From positions 32,064 to 96,063 of the forward strand of contig JBKECN010000085.1 of the NCBI GenBank assembly GCA_047974565.1: a stretch of 64,000 nucleotides of DNA, given 5' to 3'. The stretch is from JBDIAG01 sp047974565. Its GTDB lineage: Bacteria; Actinomycetota; Actinomycetes; Actinomycetales; CAWJMD01. Shown here in pieces: positions 1 to 8,273 of the stretch. The notes beneath the pieces are model-generated. The model did no database searches. It saw only the letters and a program-made list of their open reading frames with translations, and was not told the origin of the DNA. Each line of letters begins with the position of its first letter. Within the stretch, counting starts at the first letter, position 1. A program made the translations under genes and the position numbers.

Positions 1-1605
1 GTGGCCACCGGTGAACAATTCCCAAAAGCGTCGGAGGAGGACGGGTCCCGGTGTGATGGTGGGGTATCGGCGAGCTGCCGCGGTAAGCGCGTCGCTGAGC
101 AGGGTGGTGTCCTCGCCGAGGATCCGTCGGGTGCGGTAGTCGACCGGCGGCGGGTCGCGTTGCAGGCGTGTGACGAGGTGATCCAGGAGCCGGTGGAGGC
201 GGGGCCACTGCGGGTGAGCCCAGAGGGTCTTCAGCCGGGTGGGTAGGTCGGTGGGCAGGCCGAGGTCGAGGCAGAGCAGCCGCCACGGTTTGAGGCTGCC
301 GATCTTGGCCATGACCAGCGCGAGCAGCGCTTGGGTGGTGGGGTTGTCCAGGTCGAGGCTGGGCATGTCGGCTCGCAGTGAGCCGGGGATGGTGCCTGGC
401 CCGGGATGGGCGGGGATCCAGGTCGTGCTGGTATCGATGCGTGGTGAGCCGGGCAGGCAGAGGTATTCGGCCTGGGCGGGCGAGACGGGGCCGGTGGGAA
501 AGCTGGGGACCGGACGGGCGGTGCGTAGCGCGAGCTGGTGGGCGGTGGTGATCGTGCGGCGGTGCCGACGGATCTGGATGGCCGCCAGGAGGGGGTTGTG
601 CGCCCGGATTCGGATCGCGGACGGGGGCGCGAACGGGGCGTGCCGGTCGGTCGTTGGGAGAAGTCCGTGCTCATCCAACACTGCGGCCGCTGCTGCCAGG
701 GTGGGTGCGGTGAGGACCTGCGCGGCGATGGCCAGGGCGGCGGCGACCTCGGGGGCCGGCGCCTTGGTGGTCTGCAGCCGGTAGTGGCTGGGGCAGAGCG
801 TGGTCTCGAGGTGGGTGTCGATGAGTGCGGCCATGGCGTGAAAGCCGATCTGGTGAGTGACCTCGAGGCCGGCGAGTTCGCGGCGGCGGTGCGGGGAGGA
901 GGCGAGGTCGTGCAGGAGGCGTTGCCCGGTCAGGGCGGCGGGTTCGACACGGAGCGTGGCGGTGGTGCGTAGGTCATGACCGCACCAGGGGTGCACCGTG
1001 CGGCCGTCGCTGTCGGGTGATGGTTGGCGTGAGGGGCAGGTCCAGATCGGGCCGGTGCCGGTCAGCCAGACCGGGGACGCGAACGGCCGTCGCCCGCAGC
1101 CGGGACAGGTCGTGGCCAGTGCGACACCGTGGCGTAGGCAGACGACGGCCAGGGCGGCCTCCCATGAGGAGGACCAGTAAGAGTCGGGCCCGGTCAAGCA
1201 GTGCGGGCAGTAGCGCGAGCCCACCGGCGGGGTGATCGTCAAGCCGTGGAAGGTGTCGGCGTAGCGGCGGGTGGCGTCGTGAACCGGGTCCGGGCGGCCG
1301 AGGTGTTGCCGGTCTTGGCTGGACAAGCCGAGGCGGTGGGCATGGCTGGGGTAGTTCAGCAGCCGGGCGCGGGCTGTGCGGGTGGACGCGATCCGGCGTC
1401 GGCTGCCAGCGAACCGTAGGAGTTCGGCGGGCGGGCTCTGGTAGCGGTGACCGGCGCGGCGGAGCCAGGAGGCTGCGGATTCGCCCTTGTGGGTCGGGAT
1501 CCGCAGGGGAGCGGTGTCGAGGTCGTAGGCACCGGGAACGGACCGCAGCCGGGCCCGCGCGGGGGCGGGTGTGCCCGTTCTAGAGGCTGCCGGTGTGGGC
1601 TGCAT
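1..1605 (-). CDS. tniQ: TniQ/TnsD-like transposition target-selection protein (3' end beyond window)
   Basis: I read this frame directly. It starts with ATG at 1605, inside the 3' end of tnsC, and stays open for 535 codons to base 1. Zinc-ribbon features typical of TniQ are present: SRYCPHCL (Cys133 and Cys136), then CLRHG, then CPGCG, with more Cys/His pairs behind. TniQ proteins link TnsC to a target, either as DNA-binding TnsD-type proteins or as adaptors for CRISPR effectors. At more than 535 residues it is longer than the short TniQ forms usually paired with Cascade or Cas12k, which favours a TnsD-like site-specific role (inference). The C-terminus is outside the window. Confidence 0.88.
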   Translation of the reverse strand, partial: MQPTPAASRTGTPAPARARLRSVPGAYDLDTAPLRIPTHKGESAASWLRRAGHRYQSPPAELLRFAGSRRRIASTRTARARLLNYPSHAHRLGLSSQDRQHLGRPDPVHDATRRYADTFHGLTITPPVGSRYCPHCLTGPDSYWSSSWEAALAVVCLRHGVALATTCPGCGRRPFASPVWLTGTGPIWTCPSRQPSPDSDGRTVHPWCGHDLRTTATLRVEPAALTGQRLLHDLASSPHRRRELAGLEVTHQIGFHAMAALIDTHLETTLCPSHYRLQTTKAPAPEVAAALAIAAQVLTAPTLAAAAAVLDEHGLLPTTDRHAPFAPPSAIRIRAHNPLLAAIQIRRHRRTITTAHQLALRTARPVPSFPTGPVSPAQAEYLCLPGSPRIDTSTTWIPAHPGPGTIPGSLRADMPSLDLDNPTTQALLALVMAKIGSLKPWRLLCLDLGLPTDLPTRLKTLWAHPQWPRLHRLLDHLVTRLQRDPPPVDYRTRRILGEDTTLLSDALTAAARRYPTITPGPVLLRRFWELFTGGH

Positions 1606-2638
1606 TGTCGATGCTCGCTGTCTGCAGTAGATCGCCGGTGATGGTCTCAATCCCGGTGCTGATCGCCAGGTAGCAGGTTTCGGTCGAGGAGATTGGTGAG
1701 CGAGGCGATATGGCCTTGAGTGGGGTGAACAGCAGTCGCACGTGCTGGGTGAGCATCCCGGGCTCGCCGTGCCGGAGTTTCAGGTGGCCTTCCAGGGCGG
1801 TGATCAGGTCGACCCAGGCGCGGAAGCCGGCGTCGCTGGAGATGTGGAAGGGCGCGACTTCGCAACGGGTGGCCCGGCGGGAGATCTGAGCGTAGGCGGC
1901 GTCCCGGCCGTGCCGACCCTCGTCGAAGAGTCGCTTCTCCCGGAGTTGGACGCCGACGAACATGAAGGTGGCGGCCATCTCATTGGCCAGGCCTTTGAGG
2001 TGGTTCGACACGTCCATGCCGTTGCGGTGCCGAAAGTCGACGAAGTGCAGGTCATCGATGACGACCAGCTGGGTGTGACAGGAGTTGACGCAGTCCACGG
2101 CCACCGTGCCCAGCTGGCTGGAGGTCGTGCGCTGGGCCGCGGGATGCGCGTAGAACCGCAGGATGGCCTGGTTGAGACCCTTCAACGTCACCCCACCGGA
2201 TAGGGAGATGAACGCCACCGGTAGCCGCTGGTGCCCTTCCTCGGTGAGTGGGCCATACCGGCGGTGCACGCGTCGATGCAGGTCACTGGCGTAGCGGGTG
2301 GCGATCGTGGTCTTGCCCAGGCCGGGCGCGGCATCGATGACGACCGAGCCGCGGAGCCGGTCAGCGTCACGGCGGTTGGAGGCCATCACCTGGTCGATCA
2401 CCGAGAATGCGGTGGCCACCTGCGTGGTCCGCACGGTCGGCAGGTTCGCGTTCCAGACCATCCGGGCCTCGTCGTAGTCCTCTCGCTCCGTGGCGGTCAA
2501 CCGAGCCGCCTCGGTCGGGGTCAGGAGTTCCAGGTTCGCGCGGGGCGCGCTGTGGGCGAACGCATTCCACTCTTGCTTGGTGGACAGCTGGAACCGGGCG
2601 GGCCCGTTGTCCCGTAACCAGGCCGCCCAGGGGTTCAC
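1580..2638 (-). CDS. tnsC: TnsC-like AAA+ ATPase transposition regulator
   Basis: 352 aa. The Walker A motif APGLGKTT sits at about residues 104-111 and the Walker B motif LVVIDD at about 192-197, followed by LHF, as in the TnsC/TniB AAA+ family. These ATPases assemble on target DNA, recruit TnsB and the TniQ protein, and give target immunity. The GTG start at 2638 overlaps the tnsB TGA as GTGA, which indicates translational coupling, and the 3' end overlaps the tniQ start by 26 bases. No disruption is visible. Confidence 0.9.
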   Translation of the reverse strand: MNPWAAWLRDNGPARFQLSTKQEWNAFAHSAPRANLELLTPTEAARLTATEREDYDEARMVWNANLPTVRTTQVATAFSVIDQVMASNRRDADRLRGSVVIDAAPGLGKTTIATRYASDLHRRVHRRYGPLTEEGHQRLPVAFISLSGGVTLKGLNQAILRFYAHPAAQRTTSSQLGTVAVDCVNSCHTQLVVIDDLHFVDFRHRNGMDVSNHLKGLANEMAATFMFVGVQLREKRLFDEGRHGRDAAYAQISRRATRCEVAPFHISSDAGFRAWVDLITALEGHLKLRHGEPGMLTQHVRLLFTPLKAISPRSPISSTETCYLAISTGIETITGDLLQTASIDNAAHTGSL

Positions 2639-4608
2639 TCGTCGAACACCTCGAAACCACCCGCGGGGTGCTCGGCGTAGTACCGGGCGAAGACATCCAG
2701 ATCATCACCGACCGGCTCGGCCGTGCGGCGTTCCAGCCGGGCCAGCAGATCGACAACCCCCGGCGTGGAGGCCAGCTCCCGACCAGATGCCTGGCGCGAG
2801 GGATCTGCCGAGTCGGCGTCAGTCGGCGCGTCGGGGTGGGGCAGATCGGCGGCCCGTTGCGCGGCCAACCGCCTGGCCAGGTTCTGGTCACGCCGCGATA
2901 TCACCTCGTCCCTCGACCAGGTCGTAAGCAGGTCGGCGATCGCATGGTCGGGGTCGACGTGGCGGTTCCGGTCCAGGCTGATCCGGCGGGTGTATTCGGC
3001 GGCGTCCTGGCTGAACGGTGCCCGCAGGCCGGATGCATGTTCCCATTCCAGCCGGTGCCACGTCTGGGTGTCGGGAGCCTGAAACCAGACCCAACGGATG
3101 TCATCGGCATCGACCATGAACGGCCACTTGCCAGGATGTGCCCCGCCGAAGGTCGAGCGCACGCCCCGCCAGGGGTTCAGAGCCGAGCCGTCGTAGCGGC
3201 GGCCGCGGATCTCCACCCCGTAGTGCTGGATCGTCCGCCACGCCACATCAAGAAACTCGACCGCGGTATCGCGGCCGGCGGGAAGCCGGATCTGCCCGGC
3301 CATCGCAACACCGCGGGCGAGCATGTCGGCCGGTGACAGCTCGACGTGCGGCAGGTGCGGATCACACAACGCGGCGTGCGGAGTCCGGTGATAGATCCCA
3401 ACCCACTCCCGCAGTACCTGGGCCAACTCGTCGACATACAAGAACGCCTGAGCCTCGACGTCCAGGCCGCGGGCAGCGACATCGGGGCCTTTGTAGGCGG
3501 GCAGGTGCTCCAGCAGGGACTGCCGCAGCGTGCGGAAGAACCGCTCCACCGTCGGCTTGTCCGTGGGCTTGTACGGGATCGCCGGCTGCACGTTGATCCC
3601 CAACCGGTCACAGACCCCCAACACATGCTGGGACAGGTAGATCCGGCCGTGATCGACCACGATCGTGTCCGGCACCCCAACCGCTGGGCCAGCCGCGCCG
3701 TCGCCCCACTGCTGCGGGGCCAACGTCTGATGCAGCACCGACGCGGCATCGGCCGCCTTGGCCGCGATCGGCCGCAGCGTCAAACCGGTGATGCACCGGG
3801 AGAACAGATCCATCGCGACCGTCAGCTCGACGTTCACCCACCGCAGCGTCACCGGCTCCATCGCGAACACGTCCAACCGAGTCGTGTCCAACACCAGATA
3901 CTCACCAGGGCGCGAGGCCCGCAACCGGCCCAAAGGCCCACCCGGCCGCGCCGCCACCGACCGCCGCTGCTTAGCCACCCCGAACGTGTAGTTGCCCTTG
4001 TCCAACTCCCGAACCCGCCGGTATGCGGAGGCCTGACTCGGTACGGCCCCATCCGGATTGGCCTGCAGGAAAAGCGCGTTGGTCTCGGCGATGACCTTCT
4101 TCAGCGTCGGGTTCGACAGATCTCGATAGGAGGCGAGCGTTGCGCGGCACGCCGTATCCCAGGCCGGGTCGATCGATGCGCGGGTCTGCTGTAGCAGGCG
4201 ATGGTGGACTAAGCCGGCCACACCCTGCTCCTGGTACCGAGCGACCAGGCGATAAACGTTCCGGGTATTCACCCCGAGTCGGGTGGACGCCGCCTGGTAC
4301 CGCTGGTGGATCGGCTCATCCCCGGGTGGCTCGTCCAGCAACTCTCGGATAATCGCGGCTCGGCGCTCGGCCTCGGCGCGCTGCTTTGTGGTCAGTCCTG
4401 CGAGCAGCACCGCATTCGGATCCCGTGCCGCAGCGTCGTCGTCGGATGGGTCTTGGCCAGCGCGATCTAACAGGTCGATCGTCCGCACCCGTCGCAGTTG
4501 GCCTGCGGCAGTTAGCACCACGGTCCCACGATCAAGTTCGCTGACAGTCCACCGCTGGCCCTCGAACCACAACGTTGCCCCGACCTCGACCGACAGCACT
4601 CCGCTCAT
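2635..4608 (-). CDS. tnsB: TnsB-like DDE transposase
   Basis: 657 aa from ATG 4608, chosen because it forms an ATGA overlap with the tnsA stop; the frame is open further to a GTG at 4680, but that start would lie deep inside tnsA. An N-terminal winged-helix/HTH part (about residues 65-200) precedes a Mu/TnsB-type rve catalytic core. Likely DDE residues are Asp241 (LVLDTTRLD), Asp319 (VVDHGRIY) and Glu355 (PTVERFFRT). A C-terminal beta-barrel-like region follows. TnsB binds the end repeats and joins 3' ends to target DNA. All catalytic positions are present, so the enzyme is probably functional. Confidence 0.92.
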   Translation of the reverse strand: MSGVLSVEVGATLWFEGQRWTVSELDRGTVVLTAAGQLRRVRTIDLLDRAGQDPSDDDAAARDPNAVLLAGLTTKQRAEAERRAAIIRELLDEPPGDEPIHQRYQAASTRLGVNTRNVYRLVARYQEQGVAGLVHHRLLQQTRASIDPAWDTACRATLASYRDLSNPTLKKVIAETNALFLQANPDGAVPSQASAYRRVRELDKGNYTFGVAKQRRSVAARPGGPLGRLRASRPGEYLVLDTTRLDVFAMEPVTLRWVNVELTVAMDLFSRCITGLTLRPIAAKAADAASVLHQTLAPQQWGDGAAGPAVGVPDTIVVDHGRIYLSQHVLGVCDRLGINVQPAIPYKPTDKPTVERFFRTLRQSLLEHLPAYKGPDVAARGLDVEAQAFLYVDELAQVLREWVGIYHRTPHAALCDPHLPHVELSPADMLARGVAMAGQIRLPAGRDTAVEFLDVAWRTIQHYGVEIRGRRYDGSALNPWRGVRSTFGGAHPGKWPFMVDADDIRWVWFQAPDTQTWHRLEWEHASGLRAPFSQDAAEYTRRISLDRNRHVDPDHAIADLLTTWSRDEVISRRDQNLARRLAAQRAADLPHPDAPTDADSADPSRQASGRELASTPGVVDLLARLERRTAEPVGDDLDVFARYYAEHPAGGFEVFDE

Positions 4609-5399
4609 GCCGACACCGCCCACAGTGGCGATGTCGACGACAGTGGCCGGTCGAGCGTCGTGCACCACTCGTTCTGCCACAGCAGGGTAAGTACAGCCAA
4701 CCGCACTGCGGGCAGGGGTGCGGGGACGCTGGACTCGACATCGCCCAGCGGCCGCCCAGCGGGATCTTGCTCAGCGGTCTGGGCAAGAACGTCTGCGTCG
4801 ACAAGCCGGGCCCGGCGACCTGCCGCAAGGAAGCGGATATTGGCCAATCGGACTGAGTCCGCGCCGGTGAAGACCTCGTATCGCCAGCCCTTCTCGCGGC
4901 ACAGGCGTCCCGTCCACGCGAACACCTCAGCTACCTTTGGCCGGCTAAGAAACGCGGCCGGCTTCACGTCGACCACCACATAATCACGCCTGCCTGCGTC
5001 GTCGCGGACCTGCAGCAGCAAGTCGGGGATGTGTCGGCGGTACTCGACCCCGTCCCTGCCTGAGATCTCGAACGGCTGGCATGCGATCCCGATGACGGCT
5101 GGGTCGAAGTCGGCCAGCCACAACCGGTCCAACTCCAGCAGGCTCTCGTACATGATGGTCTTGCCCAGCGTGGTTGACCAGAAAAAGCCCGGATAGTGCG
5201 ACTGTCCTCGATGCCATCCCGGCGCCCGCACCGGAGCCCCACTAATCAATAAGCGTCCGTCCGCTCGACCCCACGGTGCGGAGGCCAGGTCCGCACCGAC
5301 TGACTTGCGGTACCTGACCCTGCAACGCAACGCCTCCGGGGCCACATCGCCAGCGTCCTCCGTGTCACGTTGTTGAGAAAGTTGACACGCCGTTGTCAT
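4605..5399 (-). CDS. tnsA: TnsA-like 5'-end endonuclease
   Basis: 264 aa from the first ATG. The central restriction-endonuclease fold shows YESLLELDR (Glu85), a HIPDLL motif (Asp126) and VVDVKP (Lys146), matching the Glu-Asp-Lys catalytic set of TnsA, which nicks the 5' transposon ends so that the element is fully excised. Its C-terminal part would contact TnsC. The stop overlaps the tnsB ATG. The ATG at 5399 lies within the putative terminal repeats, 37 bases from the proposed terminus, so translation may really start further inside, for example near residues 28-34. Confidence 0.85.
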   Translation of the reverse strand: MTTACQLSQQRDTEDAGDVAPEALRCRVRYRKSVGADLASAPWGRADGRLLISGAPVRAPGWHRGQSHYPGFFWSTTLGKTIMYESLLELDRLWLADFDPAVIGIACQPFEISGRDGVEYRRHIPDLLLQVRDDAGRRDYVVVDVKPAAFLSRPKVAEVFAWTGRLCREKGWRYEVFTGADSVRLANIRFLAAGRRARLVDADVLAQTAEQDPAGRPLGDVESSVPAPLPAVRLAVLTLLWQNEWCTTLDRPLSSTSPLWAVSA

Positions 5400-5436
5400 T
5401 ACGGGGAGAAATTGTCACATCAGTTGAGAACCCACA
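5350..5436 (-). repeat. Candidate Tn7-like terminal repeats (TnsB sites)
   Basis: Read inward on the minus strand from 5436 the sequence begins TGTGGGTTCTCAAC, then carries TGTGACAATTTCTC, AATGACAAC, GTGTCAACTTTCTCAAC and ACGTGACACGG. TTCTCAAC occurs twice and TGACA three times, as expected of imperfect TnsB-binding repeats. Tn7 itself ends in TGTGGG. An alternative terminus is the TGTGACA at 5419. The target duplication cannot be checked because the other end is outside the window. Confidence 0.55.
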
Positions 5437-5490
5437 CGCAGATCCACGAAGAAACTCGCTCGCACCGGGAACAGCACCCCCTCCTCGAAG

Positions 5491-5511
5491 GTTGAGTTAG
5501 GTAGACTCAAC
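5491..5511. promoter_or_regulatory. HAIR element (HspR operator) before clpB
   Basis: Perfect inverted repeat GTTGAGT - 7 bases - ACTCAAC. This matches the HspR-associated inverted repeat (HAIR, CTTGAGT-N7-ACTCAAG) that represses dnaK and clpB operons in actinobacteria. It lies 23 bases upstream of the clpB ATG and close to the AGGAGG ribosome site (5521-5526), so HspR binding would block the promoter. No hspR gene is in this window. Confidence 0.9.
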
Positions 5512-5534
5512 TTTGTCAACAGGAGGCTTTGCAT

Positions 5535-8135
5535 ATGGAACTGAAACTCACCACCAAGAGCCAGGAGGCGCTCGCGTCCGCGGTCCAGGCTGCCACCACC
5601 AACGGCAACCCGCACGTGGAGCCGGTGCACATCCTGGCCGCGCTCGCCGCTCAGCCGGGCGGCGTCCCGGCCGGTCTGCTGGAAGCGGTCGGCGCTGCCC
5701 CGGCCACCGTCATTACCCGCGCCAAGGCGGCGATCTCCGCCATCCCCAGCGTCAGCGGCAGCACCGTGGCCGCCCCGCAGCTCTCGCGAGCCGCGCAGGG
5801 CATCCTCGTCGCGGCTCAGGAAGAGATGAGCGCCCTGGGCGACTCATTCGTCTCCACCGAGCACCTGCTGCTCGCGCTCGCCGCCGATCAGGGGCCGGCT
5901 GGCGACATCCTGCGCTCGCTGGGTGCCACCCCGGACGCGCTCCGCGCGGCCTTGCCCCAGATCCGCGGGTCGGCCAAGGTCGACTCCGCCGACCCCGAAG
6001 GCACCTACGCAGCCCTGGAGAAGTACTCGGTCGACCTCACCGCCCAAGCCCGGGACGGCAAACTCGACCCGGTCATCGGGCGGGACTCCGAGATCCGCCG
6101 GGTCATCCAGGTGCTCTCGCGTCGTACCAAGAACAATCCGGTGCTCATCGGCGAGCCCGGAGTCGGTAAGACCGCCGTGGTCGAGGGTTTGGCCCAGCGC
6201 ATCGTCGCCGGGGACGTGCCCGAGTCGCTGCGGGACAAGCGCCTGGTGTCCCTGGACCTGTCGGCGATGGTGGCCGGCGCCAAGTACCGGGGCGAGTTCG
6301 AGGAGCGGCTCAAGGCCGTCCTCGCCGAGATCCAGGACTCCGACGGGGAGATCATCACCTTCATCGACGAACTCCACACCGTCGTGGGCGCGGGCGCCGG
6401 CGGCGACTCGTCCATGGACGCCGGCAACATGCTCAAGCCGATGTTGGCCCGGGGCCAGCTTCGGATGGTGGGCGCCACCACCCTGGACGAGTACCGCGAG
6501 CGGATCGAGAAGGACCCGGCGCTGGAGCGCCGGTTCCAGCAGGTCTTCGTCGGGGAGCCCTCGGTGGCCGACACGATCGCCATCCTGCGCGGCCTCAAGG
6601 AGCGCTACGAGGCCCACCACAAGGTGACCATCACCGACGGTGCCCTGGTGGCCGCGGCCAGCCTGTCGGACCGGTACATCACCGGCCGACAACTGCCGGA
6701 CAAGGCGATCGACCTGGTGGATGAGGCCGCGTCCCGGTTGCGGATGGAACTCGACTCCTCCCCCGTGGAGCTCGATGAGCTGCAGCGTCAGGTCGACCGG
6801 ATGACGATGGAGGAGTTGGCCTTGGAGAAGGCCGACGACGACGCGTCCATCGAGCGGCTGGCTGACCTGCGCGAGCAACTGGCGAACAAGCGTGAGGAAC
6901 TGGCCGGCCTCAAGGCTCGCTGGGAGGCGGAGAAGTCCGGCCTCAACGCGGTCGGTGACCTGCGTCAGCAACTGGACGAGTTGCGGGTCCAGGCGGAGCG
7001 GATGCAGCGCGAGGGTGACCTCGCCGGCGCCTCTGCCCTGCTGTACGGGCAGATCCCACAGATCCAGGCGCAGATCGATCAGGCGGCACTCGCCGAAGAG
7101 GCCTCCGTCGGAGTGGATCCGCTGGTGGCCGACCGGGTCACCCCGGACGAGGTCGCCGACGTGGTCGCGGCCTGGACCGGAATCCCCGCCGGCCGGCTGC
7201 TGGAGGGCGAGTCCGCCAAGCTCCTGCACATGGAAGAGCGGCTGGGCGAGCGGCTGATCGGCCAGGCCGAGGCTGTCGAGGCGGTCTCGGACGCGGTCCG
7301 CCGGGCACGGGCCGGAATCTCCGACCCGGACCGACCGGTCGGCTCCTTCCTGTTCCTCGGGCCGACGGGCGTGGGCAAGACCGAGCTGGCCAAGTCGCTG
7401 GCCGACTTCCTGTTCGACGACGAACGCGCCATCGTCCGGATCGACATGAGCGAGTACGGCGAGAAGCACTCCGTCTCAAGGCTTGTCGGTGCTCCTCCCG
7501 GCTACGTCGGATACGACGAGGGCGGTCAGCTCACCGAGGCGGTGCGCCGGCGTCCCTATTCGGTGGTACTGCTGGACGAGGTGGAGAAGGCTCACCCCGA
7601 CGTCTTCGACATCCTGCTGCAGGTGCTCGACGACGGACGCCTCACCGACGGCCAGGGCCGGACGGTCGACTTCCGCAATGTCATCCTGATCCTCACCTCG
7701 AACCTGGGCTCGTACGCTCTGGTCGACCCGACAATGTCACCCGACGCGCGACGCGAAGCCGTGATGGCCGCGGTACGTGCGGCTTTCAAGCCCGAGTTCC
7801 TCAACCGGTTGGATGACATCGTCGTCTTCGAAGCCCTCAGTCAGGAGCAGCTCGCCGAGATCGTGGGCATCGCGGTGCAACGGCTCGCGGAGCGGCTGGC
7901 CGAGCGCCGGCTCACCCTCGAGGTCACCGACGAGGCCCGGGACTGGCTGGCTCACGAGGGATACGACCCGGCCTACGGTGCCCGCCCACTGCGCAGACTG
8001 GTGCAGACCCAGATCGGCGACCAGCTCGCCAAGGCCCTGCTGGCGGGCGAGATCCGGGACGGCGACACCGTCCTGGTGGACAGTGGCGACTCGGGTCTGA
8101 ACGTCTCGGCCGCAGCGCGTCTGGTCAAGGACTGA
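5535..8135 (+). CDS. clpB: ATP-dependent disaggregase ClpB
   Basis: 866 aa, the normal length for ClpB. ATG 5535 is preferred because AGGAGG lies 8 bases upstream; a TTG at 5529 has no better claim. Order: Clp N-terminal repeats (about 1-145), NBD1 with Walker A GEPGVGKT (206-213), a coiled-coil M-domain (about 400-520), NBD2 with Walker A GPTGVGKT (609-616), and the C-terminal D2-small domain. The protein works with DnaK to rescue aggregated proteins in the cytoplasm. The HAIR operator directly upstream indicates HspR repression and heat induction. It stands alone here, with no dnaK-grpE genes nearby. Confidence 0.97.
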   Translation: MELKLTTKSQEALASAVQAATTNGNPHVEPVHILAALAAQPGGVPAGLLEAVGAAPATVITRAKAAISAIPSVSGSTVAAPQLSRAAQGILVAAQEEMSALGDSFVSTEHLLLALAADQGPAGDILRSLGATPDALRAALPQIRGSAKVDSADPEGTYAALEKYSVDLTAQARDGKLDPVIGRDSEIRRVIQVLSRRTKNNPVLIGEPGVGKTAVVEGLAQRIVAGDVPESLRDKRLVSLDLSAMVAGAKYRGEFEERLKAVLAEIQDSDGEIITFIDELHTVVGAGAGGDSSMDAGNMLKPMLARGQLRMVGATTLDEYRERIEKDPALERRFQQVFVGEPSVADTIAILRGLKERYEAHHKVTITDGALVAAASLSDRYITGRQLPDKAIDLVDEAASRLRMELDSSPVELDELQRQVDRMTMEELALEKADDDASIERLADLREQLANKREELAGLKARWEAEKSGLNAVGDLRQQLDELRVQAERMQREGDLAGASALLYGQIPQIQAQIDQAALAEEASVGVDPLVADRVTPDEVADVVAAWTGIPAGRLLEGESAKLLHMEERLGERLIGQAEAVEAVSDAVRRARAGISDPDRPVGSFLFLGPTGVGKTELAKSLADFLFDDERAIVRIDMSEYGEKHSVSRLVGAPPGYVGYDEGGQLTEAVRRRPYSVVLLDEVEKAHPDVFDILLQVLDDGRLTDGQGRTVDFRNVILILTSNLGSYALVDPTMSPDARREAVMAAVRAAFKPEFLNRLDDIVVFEALSQEQLAEIVGIAVQRLAERLAERRLTLEVTDEARDWLAHEGYDPAYGARPLRRLVQTQIGDQLAKALLAGEIRDGDTVLVDSGDSGLNVSAAARLVKD

Positions 8136-8178
8136 CCACCCCGGCAGCACCGTCGATCCACCCGGTGGGATCCACGTG

Positions 8179-8209
8179 CGGCCCGGACGGCAACCCGCCG
8201 CCCGGGCCG
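8179..8209 (+). terminator. GC-rich hairpin after clpB
   Basis: CGGCCCGG (8179-8186) pairs with CCGGGCCG (8202-8209) across a 15-base loop, 43 bases past the clpB stop. There is no U tract, which is common for actinobacterial terminators. Confidence 0.5.
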
Positions 8210-8273
8210 TGCGGGGACTCACCGGGTGCTCCTGTCTCTACCCAGCGACGAGGCATCCGGATACCGTCTGACC

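Larger units (their letters stand above)
1..5436 (-). mobile_element. Tn7-like transposon, one end with tnsABC-tniQ (partial)
   Basis: Four consecutive minus-strand genes encode the TnsA endonuclease, TnsB DDE transposase, TnsC AAA+ regulator and TniQ target-selection protein in canonical order, each overlapping the next by a few bases. TnsA plus TnsB implies cut-and-paste transposition. Repeats typical of TnsB binding sites lie just outside tnsA, and the right boundary is placed at a TGTGGG terminus (read inward) ending at 5436. The element continues past the left edge, so cargo, the other end and any CRISPR-Cas genes cannot be seen. No Cas gene or array is visible here. The family assignment is firm; the exact terminus is inference. 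Confidence 0.85.

Noticed and set aside
5844..7469. 541-codon minus-strand open frame inside clpB
   Set aside because: It is an antisense shadow of the GC-rich clpB gene and shows no family features.
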